64,000 nucleotides of DNA from Aurantibacter aestuarii (GCF_003008425.1 NZ_PXOQ01000006.1:1-64000); one strand, 5' to 3'; counted from the first letter of the stretch, positions 44,983-54,198 are shown. Numbers and translations: made by a program. The notes: generated by a model not told the origin, from the sequence alone.

Positions 44983-45816
44983 ATGATGTATTTAAAAATA
45001 GAGTCGCCATTAGTCTATATGATATTTAATGGATTGATGCTTTTGGGCTTTGTGTTCTTGTTATATAAGTTGACTGAACGCTTTTATTATAAAATCTTCA
45101 ATAGGTCGCTATTTATACATTTTTATCCTTTTAAAAAGAAGCTTTCAGATAAAGACCGACAATTTATAAGTACACATTTTAAATTTTACAGAACATTATC
45201 CGCAAAACGAAAAACCTATTTTGAACATCGTTTAGTTCAATTTGTAAAAAAGAAGGAATTTATTGGTCGCGATGGTTTTATCGTAACACCTGATGTGGAA
45301 TTGTTATTAGGGGCGACAGCAGTTATGCTAACTTTTGGGATGAAATATTTCTATATTAAAATTTTAGAGCGTATTATTATTTATCCGGGAGAATTTTATT
45401 CTACCGTGAGTGACGATTATCATAAAGGAGAATTTAATCCAAAACTCAATGCCATAGTATTTTCTTGGAAGGATTTCTTACAAGGATTTAAAATTGAAAA
45501 TGATAATTTAAATTTAGGAATCCACGAGTTTACCCATGCCATCCATTTTAATAGTTTAACAGAAACCGATTACAGTTCGAAAATATTTAAGCGAAGTTTT
45601 GCAGAGCTTACTTTGTTTTTAAGCCAAAATGAACCTCTACGTAAAGAGTTAATTGCCTCACAGTATTTTCGAGACTACGCATTTACAAATCAGTTTGAGT
45701 TTTTGGCGGTGTTAATTGAAAATTTCATAGAAACACCAGAAAACTTCAAAAGCCATTTTCCTAATCTTTACAGAAAAGTCAAACGGCTTTTAAAATTTAA
45801 TTTTGCTAATTATTAA
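44983..45816 (+). CDS. MtfA-like zinc peptidase (M90 family)
   Basis: 277 residues. One or two N-terminal membrane helices (about 10-28), then the MtfA domain: RLVQFVKKKEFIGRDGF, the zinc motif H181-E-F-T-H185 in LGIHEFTHAIHF, and FAELTLFLSQNEPLR with the third ligand Glu region. E. coli MtfA is a soluble peptidase that binds the Mlc repressor; this protein is membrane anchored, so the role may differ. The gene is single, convergent with rpe with 7 bases between stops. The 174-base gap upstream holds no clear gene. Confidence 0.85.
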   Translation: MMYLKIESPLVYMIFNGLMLLGFVFLLYKLTERFYYKIFNRSLFIHFYPFKKKLSDKDRQFISTHFKFYRTLSAKRKTYFEHRLVQFVKKKEFIGRDGFIVTPDVELLLGATAVMLTFGMKYFYIKILERIIIYPGEFYSTVSDDYHKGEFNPKLNAIVFSWKDFLQGFKIENDNLNLGIHEFTHAIHFNSLTETDYSSKIFKRSFAELTLFLSQNEPLRKELIASQYFRDYAFTNQFEFLAVLIENFIETPENFKSHFPNLYRKVKRLLKFNFANY

Positions 45817-45823
45817 TAAGTTA

Positions 45824-46486
45824 TTAGCTATTCGCTAAAGCTTTTAGATCTTTTACAGTATCTGTTGGGTTTGTAGCTCCAAAAACATAGCTTCCAGCCA
45901 CTAGAACATCTGCACCAGCATCTACAAGTTGTTTTGCATTTTTATTAGTTACTCCACCATCAATTTCTATTAATGTAGAAGCTCCTTTTTTAGTAATTAA
46001 GGCTTTTAATTGTTCTACTTTAGTGTATGTATTCTCTATAAAGCTTTGTCCACCAAACCCAGGATTTACACTCATTAAACACACCATATCAATATCATTT
46101 ATAGTATCTTCTAAAACATTAATACTGGTATGCGGATTTAAAGCAACACCAGCTTTCATACCTGCTGCTTTTATAGCTTGTAGTGTTCTGTGTAAATGTG
46201 TGCAGGCTTCGTAGTGCACTGTTAAAATATCGCTTCCTAGGTCTGCAAATGTTTGGATATACTGATCTGGATTCACAATCATTAAATGCACATCTATAGT
46301 TTTTTTAGCATGCTTGGTAATGGCTTTTAAAACAGGCATTCCAAAAGAAATATTTGGTACAAAAACTCCATCCATAATATCAATATGAAACCAATCGGCA
46401 TCACTTGCATTAATCATTTCAATATCGCGCTGAAGATTGGCAAAGTCTGCCGCTAAAACTGAAGGTGCTATTAATTTACTAGACAT
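45824..46486 (-). CDS. rpe: Ribulose-phosphate 3-epimerase
   Basis: 220 residues, TIM barrel. APSVLAADFANLQRD, WFHIDIMDGVFVPNISFG (metal His and Asp), VDVHLMIVNPD, MSVNPGFGGQSFI and IDGGVTNKNAKQLVDAGAD are diagnostic. It interconverts ribulose 5-phosphate and xylulose 5-phosphate in the pentose phosphate pathway. A terminator separates it from rpoD upstream. Confidence 0.97.
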   Translation of the reverse strand: MSSKLIAPSVLAADFANLQRDIEMINASDADWFHIDIMDGVFVPNISFGMPVLKAITKHAKKTIDVHLMIVNPDQYIQTFADLGSDILTVHYEACTHLHRTLQAIKAAGMKAGVALNPHTSINVLEDTINDIDMVCLMSVNPGFGGQSFIENTYTKVEQLKALITKKGASTLIEIDGGVTNKNAKQLVDAGADVLVAGSYVFGATNPTDTVKDLKALANS

Positions 46487-46526
46487 TTATTATACATTTT
46501 AAAGTTGTGCAAATATATTAAAAATA

Positions 46527-46555
46527 AAAACCCTTAGCGTTAACTAAGGGTTTCA
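46527..46555 (-). terminator. Terminator of the sigma factor gene
   Basis: The stem AAACCCTTAG / CTAAGGGTTT with a CGTTAA loop is followed on the minus strand by TTATTTTT. It separates rpoD from rpe. Confidence 0.85.
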
Positions 46556-46583
46556 AAATATATAATTCTATAATTTAGAAAAT

Positions 46584-47447
46584 TTATCCTAAATATGTTT
46601 TTAAAATTTTACTTCTAGAGGTATGTTTTAAACGACGAATCGCTTTTTCTTTAATTTGACGAACACGCTCACGAGTTAAATCAAACGTTTCACCAATTTC
46701 TTCTAAAGTCATTGGATGTTGATTTCCTAAACCAAAATATAAACGAATTACGTCTGCTTCACGAGGTGTTAAAGTTTCTAATGCACGCTCAATTTCTGTA
46801 CGTAAAGACTCGTGTAATAATTCACGATCTGGGTTTGGAGATTCACCAGAGTTTAAGACATCATATAAGTTAGAATCTTCACCTTCAACTAAAGGCGCAT
46901 CCATACTTACGTGACGACCAGAATTTTTCATAGACTCTTTAACATCGTTAATAGTCATGTCTAATTCTTTAGCAATTTCTTCTGGGCTTGGTGGACGCTC
47001 ATGTGCTTGCTCTAAGTGAGCAAAAGTTTTATTAATTTTATTAATCGAACCAATTTTATTTAATGGTAAACGTACAATACGAGATTGTTCTGCAAGCGCT
47101 TGTAAGATGGATTGACGAATCCACCATACTGCATAAGATATAAATTTAAAACCACGCGTTTCATCAAAACGCTGTGCGGCTTTAATTAAACCTAAATTAC
47201 CTTCGTTAATTAAATCTGGTAACGTTAAACCTTGGTTTTGGTATTGTTTTGCAACAGAAACAACGAAACGTAAATTAGCTTTGGTTAATTTTTCTAAAGC
47301 AATTTGATCTCCTGCTTTAATACGCTGTGCTAATTCTACTTCTTCATCGGCAGTAATAAGATCTACCTTTCCTATTTCTTGTAAATATTTATCTAATGAT
47401 GCGGTCTCTCTGTTGGTTACCTGTTTGGTAATTTTAAGTTGTCTCAT
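46584..47447 (-). CDS. rpoD: Housekeeping RNA polymerase sigma factor (sigma-70)
   Basis: 287 residues. Region 1.2 ([15 protein letters not shown]), region 2 with the core-binding and -10 recognition helices ([34 protein letters not shown] and [14 protein letters not shown]), region 3, and region 4 with [27 protein letters not shown]. It lacks region 1.1, giving the short form typical of the primary sigma factor of Bacteroidota, which reads the TTG / TAnnTTTG promoters noted here. Single gene with its own terminator. Confidence 0.96.
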   Translation of the reverse strand: MRQLKITKQVTNRETASLDKYLQEIGKVDLITADEEVELAQRIKAGDQIALEKLTKANLRFVVSVAKQYQNQGLTLPDLINEGNLGLIKAAQRFDETRGFKFISYAVWWIRQSILQALAEQSRIVRLPLNKIGSINKINKTFAHLEQAHERPPSPEEIAKELDMTINDVKESMKNSGRHVSMDAPLVEGEDSNLYDVLNSGESPNPDRELLHESLRTEIERALETLTPREADVIRLYFGLGNQHPMTLEEIGETFDLTRERVRQIKEKAIRRLKHTSRSKILKTYLG

Positions 47448-47536
47448 TTAAATATATGGGCTTTTAATTAGTGTTCTCATATACTTATACGTGAGATTTT
47501 TCAAAATGTTACAAAAAATTCATTTTTTTAAATAAA

Positions 47537-47567
47537 AAAAAAGCTATCCGTTAGGATAGCTTTTAAG
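47537..47567 (-). terminator. Terminator of the acidic lipoprotein gene
   Basis: AAAAGCTATCC / GGATAGCTTTT with a GTTA loop is followed on the minus strand by a long T-run. Confidence 0.88.
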
Positions 47568-47584
47568 TTTTAAACTAAAAAAGT

Positions 47585-47854
47585 TTAGTTGTTATCATCG
47601 TCAGTAGCTTCGTTTACTGCATCTTCTACAGCTTCACCAGCTTCTTCAGTTTCATTTACGGCATTGTCAATTGCTTCACCAACAGCTTCAAAACCACCTT
47701 CAGCAGCTTCTTCTGTGTCTTGAGCAGCTTCTTCAATAGCATCACCAGTTTGTTCCATTGCGTTTTCGGCATCTTGTTTGTCTTCTTCTCTACAAGATGT
47801 AAATGTTGCACATAAAGCTAAAAAAAGAGCTCCTGTATAAATTAATTTTTTCAT
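47585..47854 (-). CDS. Small acidic lipoprotein of unknown function
   Basis: 89 residues. A signal with lipobox F-T-S-C (C21) is followed by a short mature chain made mostly of Glu, Ala, Asp and Asn in imperfect repeats of the form AxEEAxE and AVGEAIDNAVNETEEA, predicted helical. I recognise similar acidic lipoproteins as common in flavobacteria but no function is known. It has its own terminator, and lies between kdtA and rpoD on the same strand. Confidence 0.75.
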   Translation of the reverse strand: MKKLIYTGALFLALCATFTSCREEDKQDAENAMEQTGDAIEEAAQDTEEAAEGGFEAVGEAIDNAVNETEEAGEAVEDAVNEATDDDNN

Positions 47855-47932
47855 TTTGATTAGTTTTTAATTATTTAATACAGGATAAATTAACAACATT
47901 TATATTTAAATAAGAATTTTTTTGAAATTATT

Positions 47933-49171
47933 TTAACATTTAAATGCGTTTAAGTTAAAAAAATCCATAATTGTTTTAGTAGCACCTTTTCTTTCTGAAA
48001 TGAATTGTGCCGATTGATGACTCATTTGTCTTCTAAGCTCATTATCCTTTACGAGTTTACTTAATTGTGTTTTAAAATTTTCACTTGAAGCAATTTCCAT
48101 AGCACCATTACAAGAAATTAATTCTTTTGCTTCAGGAAATTTATTATGGTTTGTTCCAAAGAGTATAGGCACACCAAAAGTTGCAGGCTCTAAAATATTG
48201 TGTAAACCAGAATGTCCTGCTGCGCCGCCTACATAAGCTATGTCTGCATAAGCATATACTTTACTTAATAAACCAATAGTATCTAGAATAAAAACTTGCG
48301 TGCGTTTTAAATCTAAGTTCTCAAGATTTGTATAGAGACCTGTTTTTAGATTAATTTTTTCAAGTAATGATTTTATTTTTTTAGGTTGAATTTCATGAGG
48401 TGCGATTATAATTTTTAATTCTTTAGAATTATTTATAGCGTCCAAGTACAAGGCCTCATCTTCAGCCCAAGAACTTCCAATGACTAAAAGTAAATGGTCT
48501 CCTTTAAAAGTTTCGACAAAATCTAATGTGTTGTTTAATTGTAGCTGATTTGTAACACGATCAAACCTTGTGTCTCCAGAAAAACTAGCCTGAGTATAAT
48601 TTATTTTTTCCAATAAGTTTAGCGTTTCTGTATTTTGAGTAAATATGTGATTAAAGCTCTTTAAGGCTTTTTTAAAAATACTACCATACCATTTAAAATA
48701 AATTTGTTCTGGTCTAAATGCAGCAGAGATTAAAATACTCTTATAATCTTTCTTTTGTAACTCTATCAAATAATTAGGCCAAATGTCATATTTAACAAAA
48801 ATGGTAAGCTCGGGTTTAAGCAGTGCAATAAATTTTTTAGAATTTGCTTTAGTATCTAACGGTAAATAAATAACCACATCTGCAATGGGAGAATGTTTTC
48901 TAATTTCATAACCCGATGGAGAAAAAAAACTTAAAACGATTTTATGTTCAGGGTAGCGTTTTTTAATTGCTTCAAATACAGGAAGTCCTTGCTCATATTC
49001 ACCCAAAGAAGCACAATGAAACCAGATGGTTCTATCGCTTTCATTTATACCGGTTTTAATTTTTAAAAAACTTTCGCTTCGTCCTAAAACACCTTTTTTA
49101 ATTTTTTCACTAAAAAGCGATAAGAATTTTAATATATACCTGGTAAATACGACCAATAAATTGTAAAACAT
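47933..49171 (-). CDS. waaA: 3-deoxy-D-manno-octulosonic acid transferase
   Basis: 412 residues, GT30 family. An N-terminal membrane segment (about 1-22) is followed by FHCASLGEYEQGLPVF, FSPSGYEIRK, PLDTKANSKKFI and KYDIWPNYL in the N-lobe, and VIGSSWAEDEAL, YVGGAAGHSGLHNILEP in the C-lobe. It adds Kdo to lipid A at the inner membrane. It is divergent from the DegT aminotransferase gene. Confidence 0.95.
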   Translation of the reverse strand: MFYNLLVVFTRYILKFLSLFSEKIKKGVLGRSESFLKIKTGINESDRTIWFHCASLGEYEQGLPVFEAIKKRYPEHKIVLSFFSPSGYEIRKHSPIADVVIYLPLDTKANSKKFIALLKPELTIFVKYDIWPNYLIELQKKDYKSILISAAFRPEQIYFKWYGSIFKKALKSFNHIFTQNTETLNLLEKINYTQASFSGDTRFDRVTNQLQLNNTLDFVETFKGDHLLLVIGSSWAEDEALYLDAINNSKELKIIIAPHEIQPKKIKSLLEKINLKTGLYTNLENLDLKRTQVFILDTIGLLSKVYAYADIAYVGGAAGHSGLHNILEPATFGVPILFGTNHNKFPEAKELISCNGAMEIASSENFKTQLSKLVKDNELRRQMSHQSAQFISERKGATKTIMDFFNLNAFKC

Positions 49172-49254
49172 ACTTACAAATAAATTTAAGCTAAAATACA
49201 GTTCTTTAAACTTTTTTCATTGTTTTAAGAAAACGAATTTTGTATTATTGTTAT

Positions 49255-50409
49255 ATGAGAAAAATACAAATGGTCGACCTTAAAGGTCAATACGATAAAA
49301 TTAAAGAAACCGTTAATGACTCTATTCAATCGGTTTTAGATACCACTTCATATATTAACGGGCCTTTAGTACACCAGTTTCAAAAAAACCTGGAAGACTA
49401 TTTAGGTGTGAAACATGTAATTCCATGTGCCAATGGAACCGATGCGCTACAAATTGCCATGATGGGCTTGGGTTTGCAACCTGGAGATGAAGTGATAACG
49501 GCAGACTTCACCTTTGCTGCAACGGTAGAAGTTATTGCGCTTTTAAACTTAACACCAGTTTTGGTAGATGTAAATAAAGATGATTTCAACATTAATATTG
49601 AAGCTATAAAAAAAGCCATAACGCCAAAAACAAAAGCTATAGTTCCGGTGCATTTATTTGGACAATGTGCAAACATGGAAGCTATTATGCAATTGGCGGA
49701 AGAACATAATCTGTATGTTATAGAAGATAATGCACAAGGTATTGGTGCTAATTATACCTATAAAAATGGTAAAAAAGCCAAGTCGGGAACGATAGGGCAT
49801 GTGGCGTCAACCTCTTTTTTTCCCTCTAAAAACTTAGGGGCTTATGGAGACGGCGGAGCAATTTTTACAAATGACGACGATTTGGCTCATACCATTAGAG
49901 GTATTGTAAATCATGGGATGTACGAGCGTTACCATCATGACGTGGTTGGCGTGAATTCTAGATTAGACTCTATGCAAGCAGCAGTTTTAGACGCCAAATT
50001 ACCACATTTAGATACTTACAACGCGGCAAGAAGAGAAGCCGCACGAAAGTATAACGACGCATTTAAAGACGAAAAAAACGTTATTACACCTAAAACAGTA
50101 AATAATTGCGAAGGTATTTGTAGCACTTGCGACTGTCACGTATTCCACCAATACACTTTAAAAGTTAAGAATATAGACCGAGACGCCTTAGTTAAACACC
50201 TAAACGAGAACGGTATTCCTTGTGGTGTGTATTATCCAATCCCACTACACTCGCAAAAGGCCTATAAAGATTCACGTTATAACGAAGCCGATTTTCCAGT
50301 GACTAATCAATTGGTAAAGGAAGTGATTTCATTACCTATGCATACAGAGTTAGACGACGAGCAAATTGACTTTATCACTAAAACAGTTAAAGCATTTATT
50401 AATAAATAA
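49255..50409 (+). CDS. DegT/DnrJ/EryC1/StrS family sugar aminotransferase
   Basis: 384 residues from the ATG at 49255 (MRKIQMVDLKGQY). PLP fold with GTDALQIAM, the EDNAQGIG segment, and the PLP Lys (residue 192) in FFPSKNLGAYGDGG, then NSRLDSMQAAVL. It resembles WbpE/WlbC-type enzymes that aminate UDP-sugars for surface polysaccharide. A CxxxCxxCxC cluster (CEGICSTCDC at 50107-50136) sits just before the HVFHQYTL strand and is unusual. A possible promoter (TTG at 49220, TATTATTG at 49243-49250) would put the transcript start at or next to the start codon. A repeat follows the stop. Confidence 0.92.
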   Translation: MRKIQMVDLKGQYDKIKETVNDSIQSVLDTTSYINGPLVHQFQKNLEDYLGVKHVIPCANGTDALQIAMMGLGLQPGDEVITADFTFAATVEVIALLNLTPVLVDVNKDDFNINIEAIKKAITPKTKAIVPVHLFGQCANMEAIMQLAEEHNLYVIEDNAQGIGANYTYKNGKKAKSGTIGHVASTSFFPSKNLGAYGDGGAIFTNDDDLAHTIRGIVNHGMYERYHHDVVGVNSRLDSMQAAVLDAKLPHLDTYNAARREAARKYNDAFKDEKNVITPKTVNNCEGICSTCDCHVFHQYTLKVKNIDRDALVKHLNENGIPCGVYYPIPLHSQKAYKDSRYNEADFPVTNQLVKEVISLPMHTELDDEQIDFITKTVKAFINK

Positions 50410-50414
50410 TATGT

Positions 50415-50518
50415 GGGCGTCCCCTTTTGGAGAAAAACCAAAAGGGCAGGCTTTTCATTCTATCTTTTTTTTGCATTACTGCAACAAAAAAAAGGATGTC
50501 ATTACAATCCTTAACGCA
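50415..50518 (+). repeat. Hairpin repeat element, copy A
   Basis: Starts 5 bases after the aminotransferase stop. It has two hairpins: CCCTTTTGG / CCAAAAGGG, then TTTTTTTTGC / GCAACAAAAAAAA around ATTACT. It continues with GGATGTCATTACAATCC and ends AACGC. Copy B at 54199-54289 on minus shares the ATCTTTTTTT...GC loop GC...AAAAAAAGGATGTCA core. I recognise this type of element from other flavobacterial intergenic regions. It ends just before galE. Confidence 0.7.
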
Positions 50519-50532
50519 ATAACCAACACCTT

Positions 50533-51552
50533 ATGAAAATACTAGTAACAGGCGGATTAGGCTATATAGGATCTCATACCGTTGTAGAACTTCAATCTCA
50601 AGGTCACGAAGTAATTGTTATAGATAATCTTTCAAACACCAGATTATCTGTTTTAGATGGTATTACTTCTATTACTGGCATTAAACCCGTATTTTATAAT
50701 ATAGATTTAACAGATAAAACTAAAACCAATCAGTTTTTTGAAATACATAAAGATTTAGGTGGTGTCATTCATTTTGCAGCTTATAAAGCAGTTGGAGAAA
50801 GTGTAAGCGACCCTTTAAAGTATTATGAAAACAACTTATTTTCTCTAATTAATATTTTAAATAATTTAAAGGAAAAGCAGTTATCAAATTTTATTTTTAG
50901 TTCGTCTTGTACGGTTTATGGAGAATCTTCAGAACAACCCATTACAGAAAGCGCGCCTGTTTTAAAAGCAGAATCTCCTTATGGTAATACCAAGCAAATT
51001 GGGGAAGAGATTATTCAGGATTTTTGTAAGTCTCAGTCATCATTTAAGGCAATAGCCTTACGGTATTTTAATCCTATAGGCGCACATGCATCTGCTAGAA
51101 TAGGAGAGTTGCCTTTAGGAATACCTCAAAACTTGGTGCCGTACATTACACAAACTGCGGCAGGTATTAGAGAACAATTACAGGTTTATGGTAACGATTA
51201 CCCAACACCAGACGGTACGTGTATTCGTGATTATATTCATGTGGTGGATTTAGCTAAGGCTCACGTTAAAGCTTTGGAAGTTTTAGCAGAACATAAAACG
51301 CATAAAAATTTCGATTTTTTTAATTTAGGAACAGGAAAAGGTAGTTCTGTTTTAGAAGTGGTCAAAACTTTTGAAAAAGTCACAGGTAAACCATTAAATT
51401 ATAAGATTGCGCCTCGAAGAGAAGGCGATATTATTACCGCTTTCGCAGACACTAAAAAAGCAAAAGAGGGCTTAGGCTGGGAAACGAAATTAAATCTGGA
51501 AGAAGCTTTAGCATCTTCATGGAAATGGCAGCAAAATTTACGCAACACATAG
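50533..51552 (+). CDS. galE: UDP-glucose 4-epimerase
   Basis: 339 residues, extended SDR fold. NAD loop VTGGLGYIGSHTV, the Ser-Ser in FSSSCTVYGE, catalytic Tyr-x-x-x-Lys in SPYGNTK, and RYFNPIGAHASA are typical of GalE. It interconverts UDP-glucose and UDP-galactose for surface glycans. It follows the aminotransferase gene across the hairpin repeat and may form part of a polysaccharide precursor set. Confidence 0.95.
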   Translation: MKILVTGGLGYIGSHTVVELQSQGHEVIVIDNLSNTRLSVLDGITSITGIKPVFYNIDLTDKTKTNQFFEIHKDLGGVIHFAAYKAVGESVSDPLKYYENNLFSLINILNNLKEKQLSNFIFSSSCTVYGESSEQPITESAPVLKAESPYGNTKQIGEEIIQDFCKSQSSFKAIALRYFNPIGAHASARIGELPLGIPQNLVPYITQTAAGIREQLQVYGNDYPTPDGTCIRDYIHVVDLAKAHVKALEVLAEHKTHKNFDFFNLGTGKGSSVLEVVKTFEKVTGKPLNYKIAPRREGDIITAFADTKKAKEGLGWETKLNLEEALASSWKWQQNLRNT

Positions 51553-51629
51553 ATTAACAGGGGTTTAACAAGTATTACTTGTTATTGGCGATTAATTTTC
51601 TCATCTTTGCACAAATGATATTTGAACAA

Positions 51630-51821
51630 ATGAAACTGATTAGAGTAAAACGACGCACCAAGTTAGAAAATAGATTTGCACCCAAAATGGGACGCGTTAA
51701 TGCAAAAGTAACTTATATTAAAAAGCAATTTTTAGGAGTTCCAATCGCTACACTACATAAATATAGAGAGACCTATAGTGGTGAAGTTAAAGATTGTGTG
51801 GAATGCCAATTAAGTCGATAA
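51630..51821 (+). CDS. Small basic protein of unknown function
   Basis: 63 residues from the ATG at 51630 (MKLIRVKRRTKLENRFAPKM). An upstream ATG at 51579 would add a hydrophobic piece that does not look like a signal. The mature part is strongly basic, then has FLGVPIATLHKYRETYSGEVKDC and ends with C-V-E-C. I do not recognise the family. A strong terminator just after the stop supports it as a real gene. Confidence 0.6.
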   Translation: MKLIRVKRRTKLENRFAPKMGRVNAKVTYIKKQFLGVPIATLHKYRETYSGEVKDCVECQLSR

Positions 51822-51836
51822 GATTTAGAAAAAATA

Positions 51837-51867
51837 AAAAAAGCGAAAGTTAGACTTTCGCTTTTTT
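51837..51867. terminator. Terminator between the small basic gene and lspA
   Basis: The stem AAAAGCGAAAGT / ACTTTCGCTTTT with a TAG loop and flanking A- and T-runs can act in both directions, serving the plus-strand small gene and minus-strand lspA. Confidence 0.88.
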
Positions 51868-51879
51868 TGTGCTTAATAT

Positions 51880-52380
51880 TTAATCTTCAGATAAGGTTTT
51901 CTTCTTTTTATTTCTAAAACTAGCTACTAGTAAGCAACCTAAGCCCACCATAACAGAAACGTCTGCAATGTTAAAAATCCCAGTTCTAAGCGAACCTCCA
52001 AAATCGATATGCATAAAATCGGTTACAGAGCCATAAACAATGCGGTCAAACACATTAGCAACGCCTCCACCAACAATACAGCAAAATCCAAATAAAGACA
52101 TAGCATCTATACTTTTATCGGTTAAAATCATACGCAATACAAAGCCTAATACCAAAATAGGTAATAGCCACAGTAAAGCAATTTTTATGAACGGATGAAA
52201 ATCGCCACCTAATCCTAAAAAGGCACCATCATTTTCAACGTTATTTAATGTAAAGACACTACCTAAAACCTTCACTTCTTCATAAGGCATTAAGGTGGCT
52301 CGGGCAATTACTTTGCTAATTTGGTCTAAAGCTATATTAATAACAATTAGACTAAGAATGTAAACGGTTCTTTTAGACAT
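51880..52380 (-). CDS. lspA: Lipoprotein signal peptidase (signal peptidase II)
   Basis: 166 residues, four membrane helices. The two catalytic Asp motifs are IVGGGVANVFDRIVYGSVTD and FNIADVSV. It removes the signal of prolipoproteins after diacylglyceryl transfer. Several substrates (lipobox proteins) are encoded in this window. It overlaps the fabD stop by 1 base (shared 52380) so the two are coupled. Confidence 0.97.
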   Translation of the reverse strand: MSKRTVYILSLIVINIALDQISKVIARATLMPYEEVKVLGSVFTLNNVENDGAFLGLGGDFHPFIKIALLWLLPILVLGFVLRMILTDKSIDAMSLFGFCCIVGGGVANVFDRIVYGSVTDFMHIDFGGSLRTGIFNIADVSVMVGLGCLLVASFRNKKKKTLSED

Positions 52381-53273
52381 TAGGCTTGTGTTTCAAAAGT
52401 TGCTGAAGCTGTTTCTGCGCTACGGTCTATTTTCTTAACTAAGCCTTGTAATACATTTCCTGGTCCAACTTCTGTAAATAAAGTTGCTCCATCTGTAATC
52501 ATTTGTTGTACAGATTGTGTCCATTTTACTGGTGCGGTTAACTGCGAAATTAAATTTGCTTTAATTTTGTTTTCATCGGTTACTGCATTTGCTGTAACAT
52601 TTTGGTATATAGGACAGTTTGGCTTAGAAAATGTGGTATTTTCTATAGCAGCAGCAAGTTCTTCTCTAGCAGGCTCCATCATAGGTGAGTGAAATGCACC
52701 ACCAACTGGTAATACTAATGCACGTTTGGCTCCAGCTTCTTTTAAAGCGTCACATGCTTTGTTAATGGCTTCAACTTCTCCAGAAATAACGAGTTGACCA
52801 GGACAGTTATAATTGGCTGCAACTACGACACCATCAATTGTATTACATACGTTTTCTACCACTTCATCTTCTAATCCTAAAACAGCAGCCATATTACTTG
52901 GAGCAGCTTCGCAAGCTTTTTGCATAGCTAAAGCACGTTGTGAGACTAGCTTTAAACCGTCTTCAAAACTTAAAGCACCAGCAGCTACTAATGCTGAAAA
53001 TTCGCCTAACGAATGTCCGGCAACCATTTCTGGTTTAAAAGCTTCACCTAAAGTTTTTGCTAAAATTACCGAATGTAAAAATATAGCTGGTTGGGTTACT
53101 TTGGTTTCTTTAAGTTGCTCTGCTGTTCCTTCAAACATAATGTCTGTAATCTGGAATCCTAAAATTTTATTGGCTTTCTCAAATAATTCTTGAGCTTCTG
53201 GTGAGTTTTCGTATAAGTCTAAGCCCATTCCTGAAAATTGAGCACCTTGACCTGGAAATATGTATGCTTTCAT
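52380..53273 (-). CDS. fabD: ACP S-malonyltransferase
   Basis: 297 residues. FPGQGAQFSGMG, the nucleophile Ser88 in GHSLGEFSALVAAG, QKACEAAPSNMAAVLG, and the His in GGAFHSPMMEPA are diagnostic. It moves malonyl from CoA to acyl carrier protein for fatty acid synthesis. The gene immediately precedes lspA. Upstream 69 bases hold no clear element. Confidence 0.97.
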   Translation of the reverse strand: MKAYIFPGQGAQFSGMGLDLYENSPEAQELFEKANKILGFQITDIMFEGTAEQLKETKVTQPAIFLHSVILAKTLGEAFKPEMVAGHSLGEFSALVAAGALSFEDGLKLVSQRALAMQKACEAAPSNMAAVLGLEDEVVENVCNTIDGVVVAANYNCPGQLVISGEVEAINKACDALKEAGAKRALVLPVGGAFHSPMMEPAREELAAAIENTTFSKPNCPIYQNVTANAVTDENKIKANLISQLTAPVKWTQSVQQMITDGATLFTEVGPGNVLQGLVKKIDRSAETASATFETQA

Positions 53274-53342
53274 TTTTTTTTAATTTTTGCTGCGGTAAAA
53301 ATAAGCATATTTTTTAACTCGAAGTATAACTTAAATTATTGA

Positions 53343-54158
53343 TTATTTAAGATAATAAGTAAAATGCTCCTTTACTTTAATTTTAGATTCAAAAGCTTCA
53401 AATGGCATCCAGTTAATACTTTTTAAATAGTCCTCTAATTGTTCTTCCAGGTTTAGTTTATGTTTGTTGTTAACGGTATCAAGTTTGGATTCAATTACTA
53501 AATCCTTAATTAATCCTTTCTTTGTGACAGTAAAATCGGCTGATAGATAAGCGTTGTTATTTTTGCTGATATATGATTTTGGGTAAATTATGTGTTTATT
53601 TAAGATTTTTATAATTGAGTCTTCAAATTTTTTATATTTTGGACTACTTACAAATGATTTAAATTCAGTTGAATTTGAAAAATTAAATATAGAATCTTTG
53701 TTCTTTAAATGATATTTTTTATTTGCTCTGTTAGACTGGGTTTTAATAAAGTTTACACCAAATCTTTTATCTAAAATACTATCCATTATTTTTTGATAAC
53801 AGTTTTCATAATTTGTACTATCGCTGTTTGATACAATATCGTTTAAAGGAGTGATTATGGATTTAATATTATACTCTTTCTTTAGAATGTCTATTAACTC
53901 TTCAGTATAATCTGGATAATAATTTAAACAAAAAGTTAAAGAGTTTTTTTGTAATTCATTTATAGCTCTTTGTTTCTCAATAGCGCATTTTTCTATTTTT
54001 GATAGATTTAGTTTATTTAATTCTAAATAGTACTTTCTGTAACTGTCATCATCGGTTACTTCCAATTTCTCTAATATATTTGATTTTGAAATGTTTTCTT
54101 CATTTGTGCATGAAGAAAAGAGTATTAAAATAAATAGAGATAGCTTAATAACATTCAT
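53343..54158 (-). CDS. Lipoprotein of unknown function with a TonB-like C-terminal domain
   Basis: 271 residues. Lipobox S-S-C with C17 (MNVIKLSLFILILFSSC), a helical middle rich in Lys and Asn, and a C-terminal ~85-residue region that resembles the TonB C-terminal fold: IIYPKSYI, SADFTVTKKGLIKDLVIESKLD, LKSINWMPFEAF. Function unknown. The A+T content is higher than its neighbours. It lies downstream of the hairpin repeat copy B. Confidence 0.6.
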   Translation of the reverse strand: MNVIKLSLFILILFSSCTNEENISKSNILEKLEVTDDDSYRKYYLELNKLNLSKIEKCAIEKQRAINELQKNSLTFCLNYYPDYTEELIDILKKEYNIKSIITPLNDIVSNSDSTNYENCYQKIMDSILDKRFGVNFIKTQSNRANKKYHLKNKDSIFNFSNSTEFKSFVSSPKYKKFEDSIIKILNKHIIYPKSYISKNNNAYLSADFTVTKKGLIKDLVIESKLDTVNNKHKLNLEEQLEDYLKSINWMPFEAFESKIKVKEHFTYYLK

Positions 54159-54198
54159 AAATAAAAAACGTCATATTTTAGGTCATATTATTTTTTTT

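Noticed and set aside
52813-53193. 126-residue plus-strand open frame inside fabD
   Set aside because: It is antisense to clear FabD motifs, shows Ala/Ser/Pro-rich shadow composition, and has no promoter or start context.
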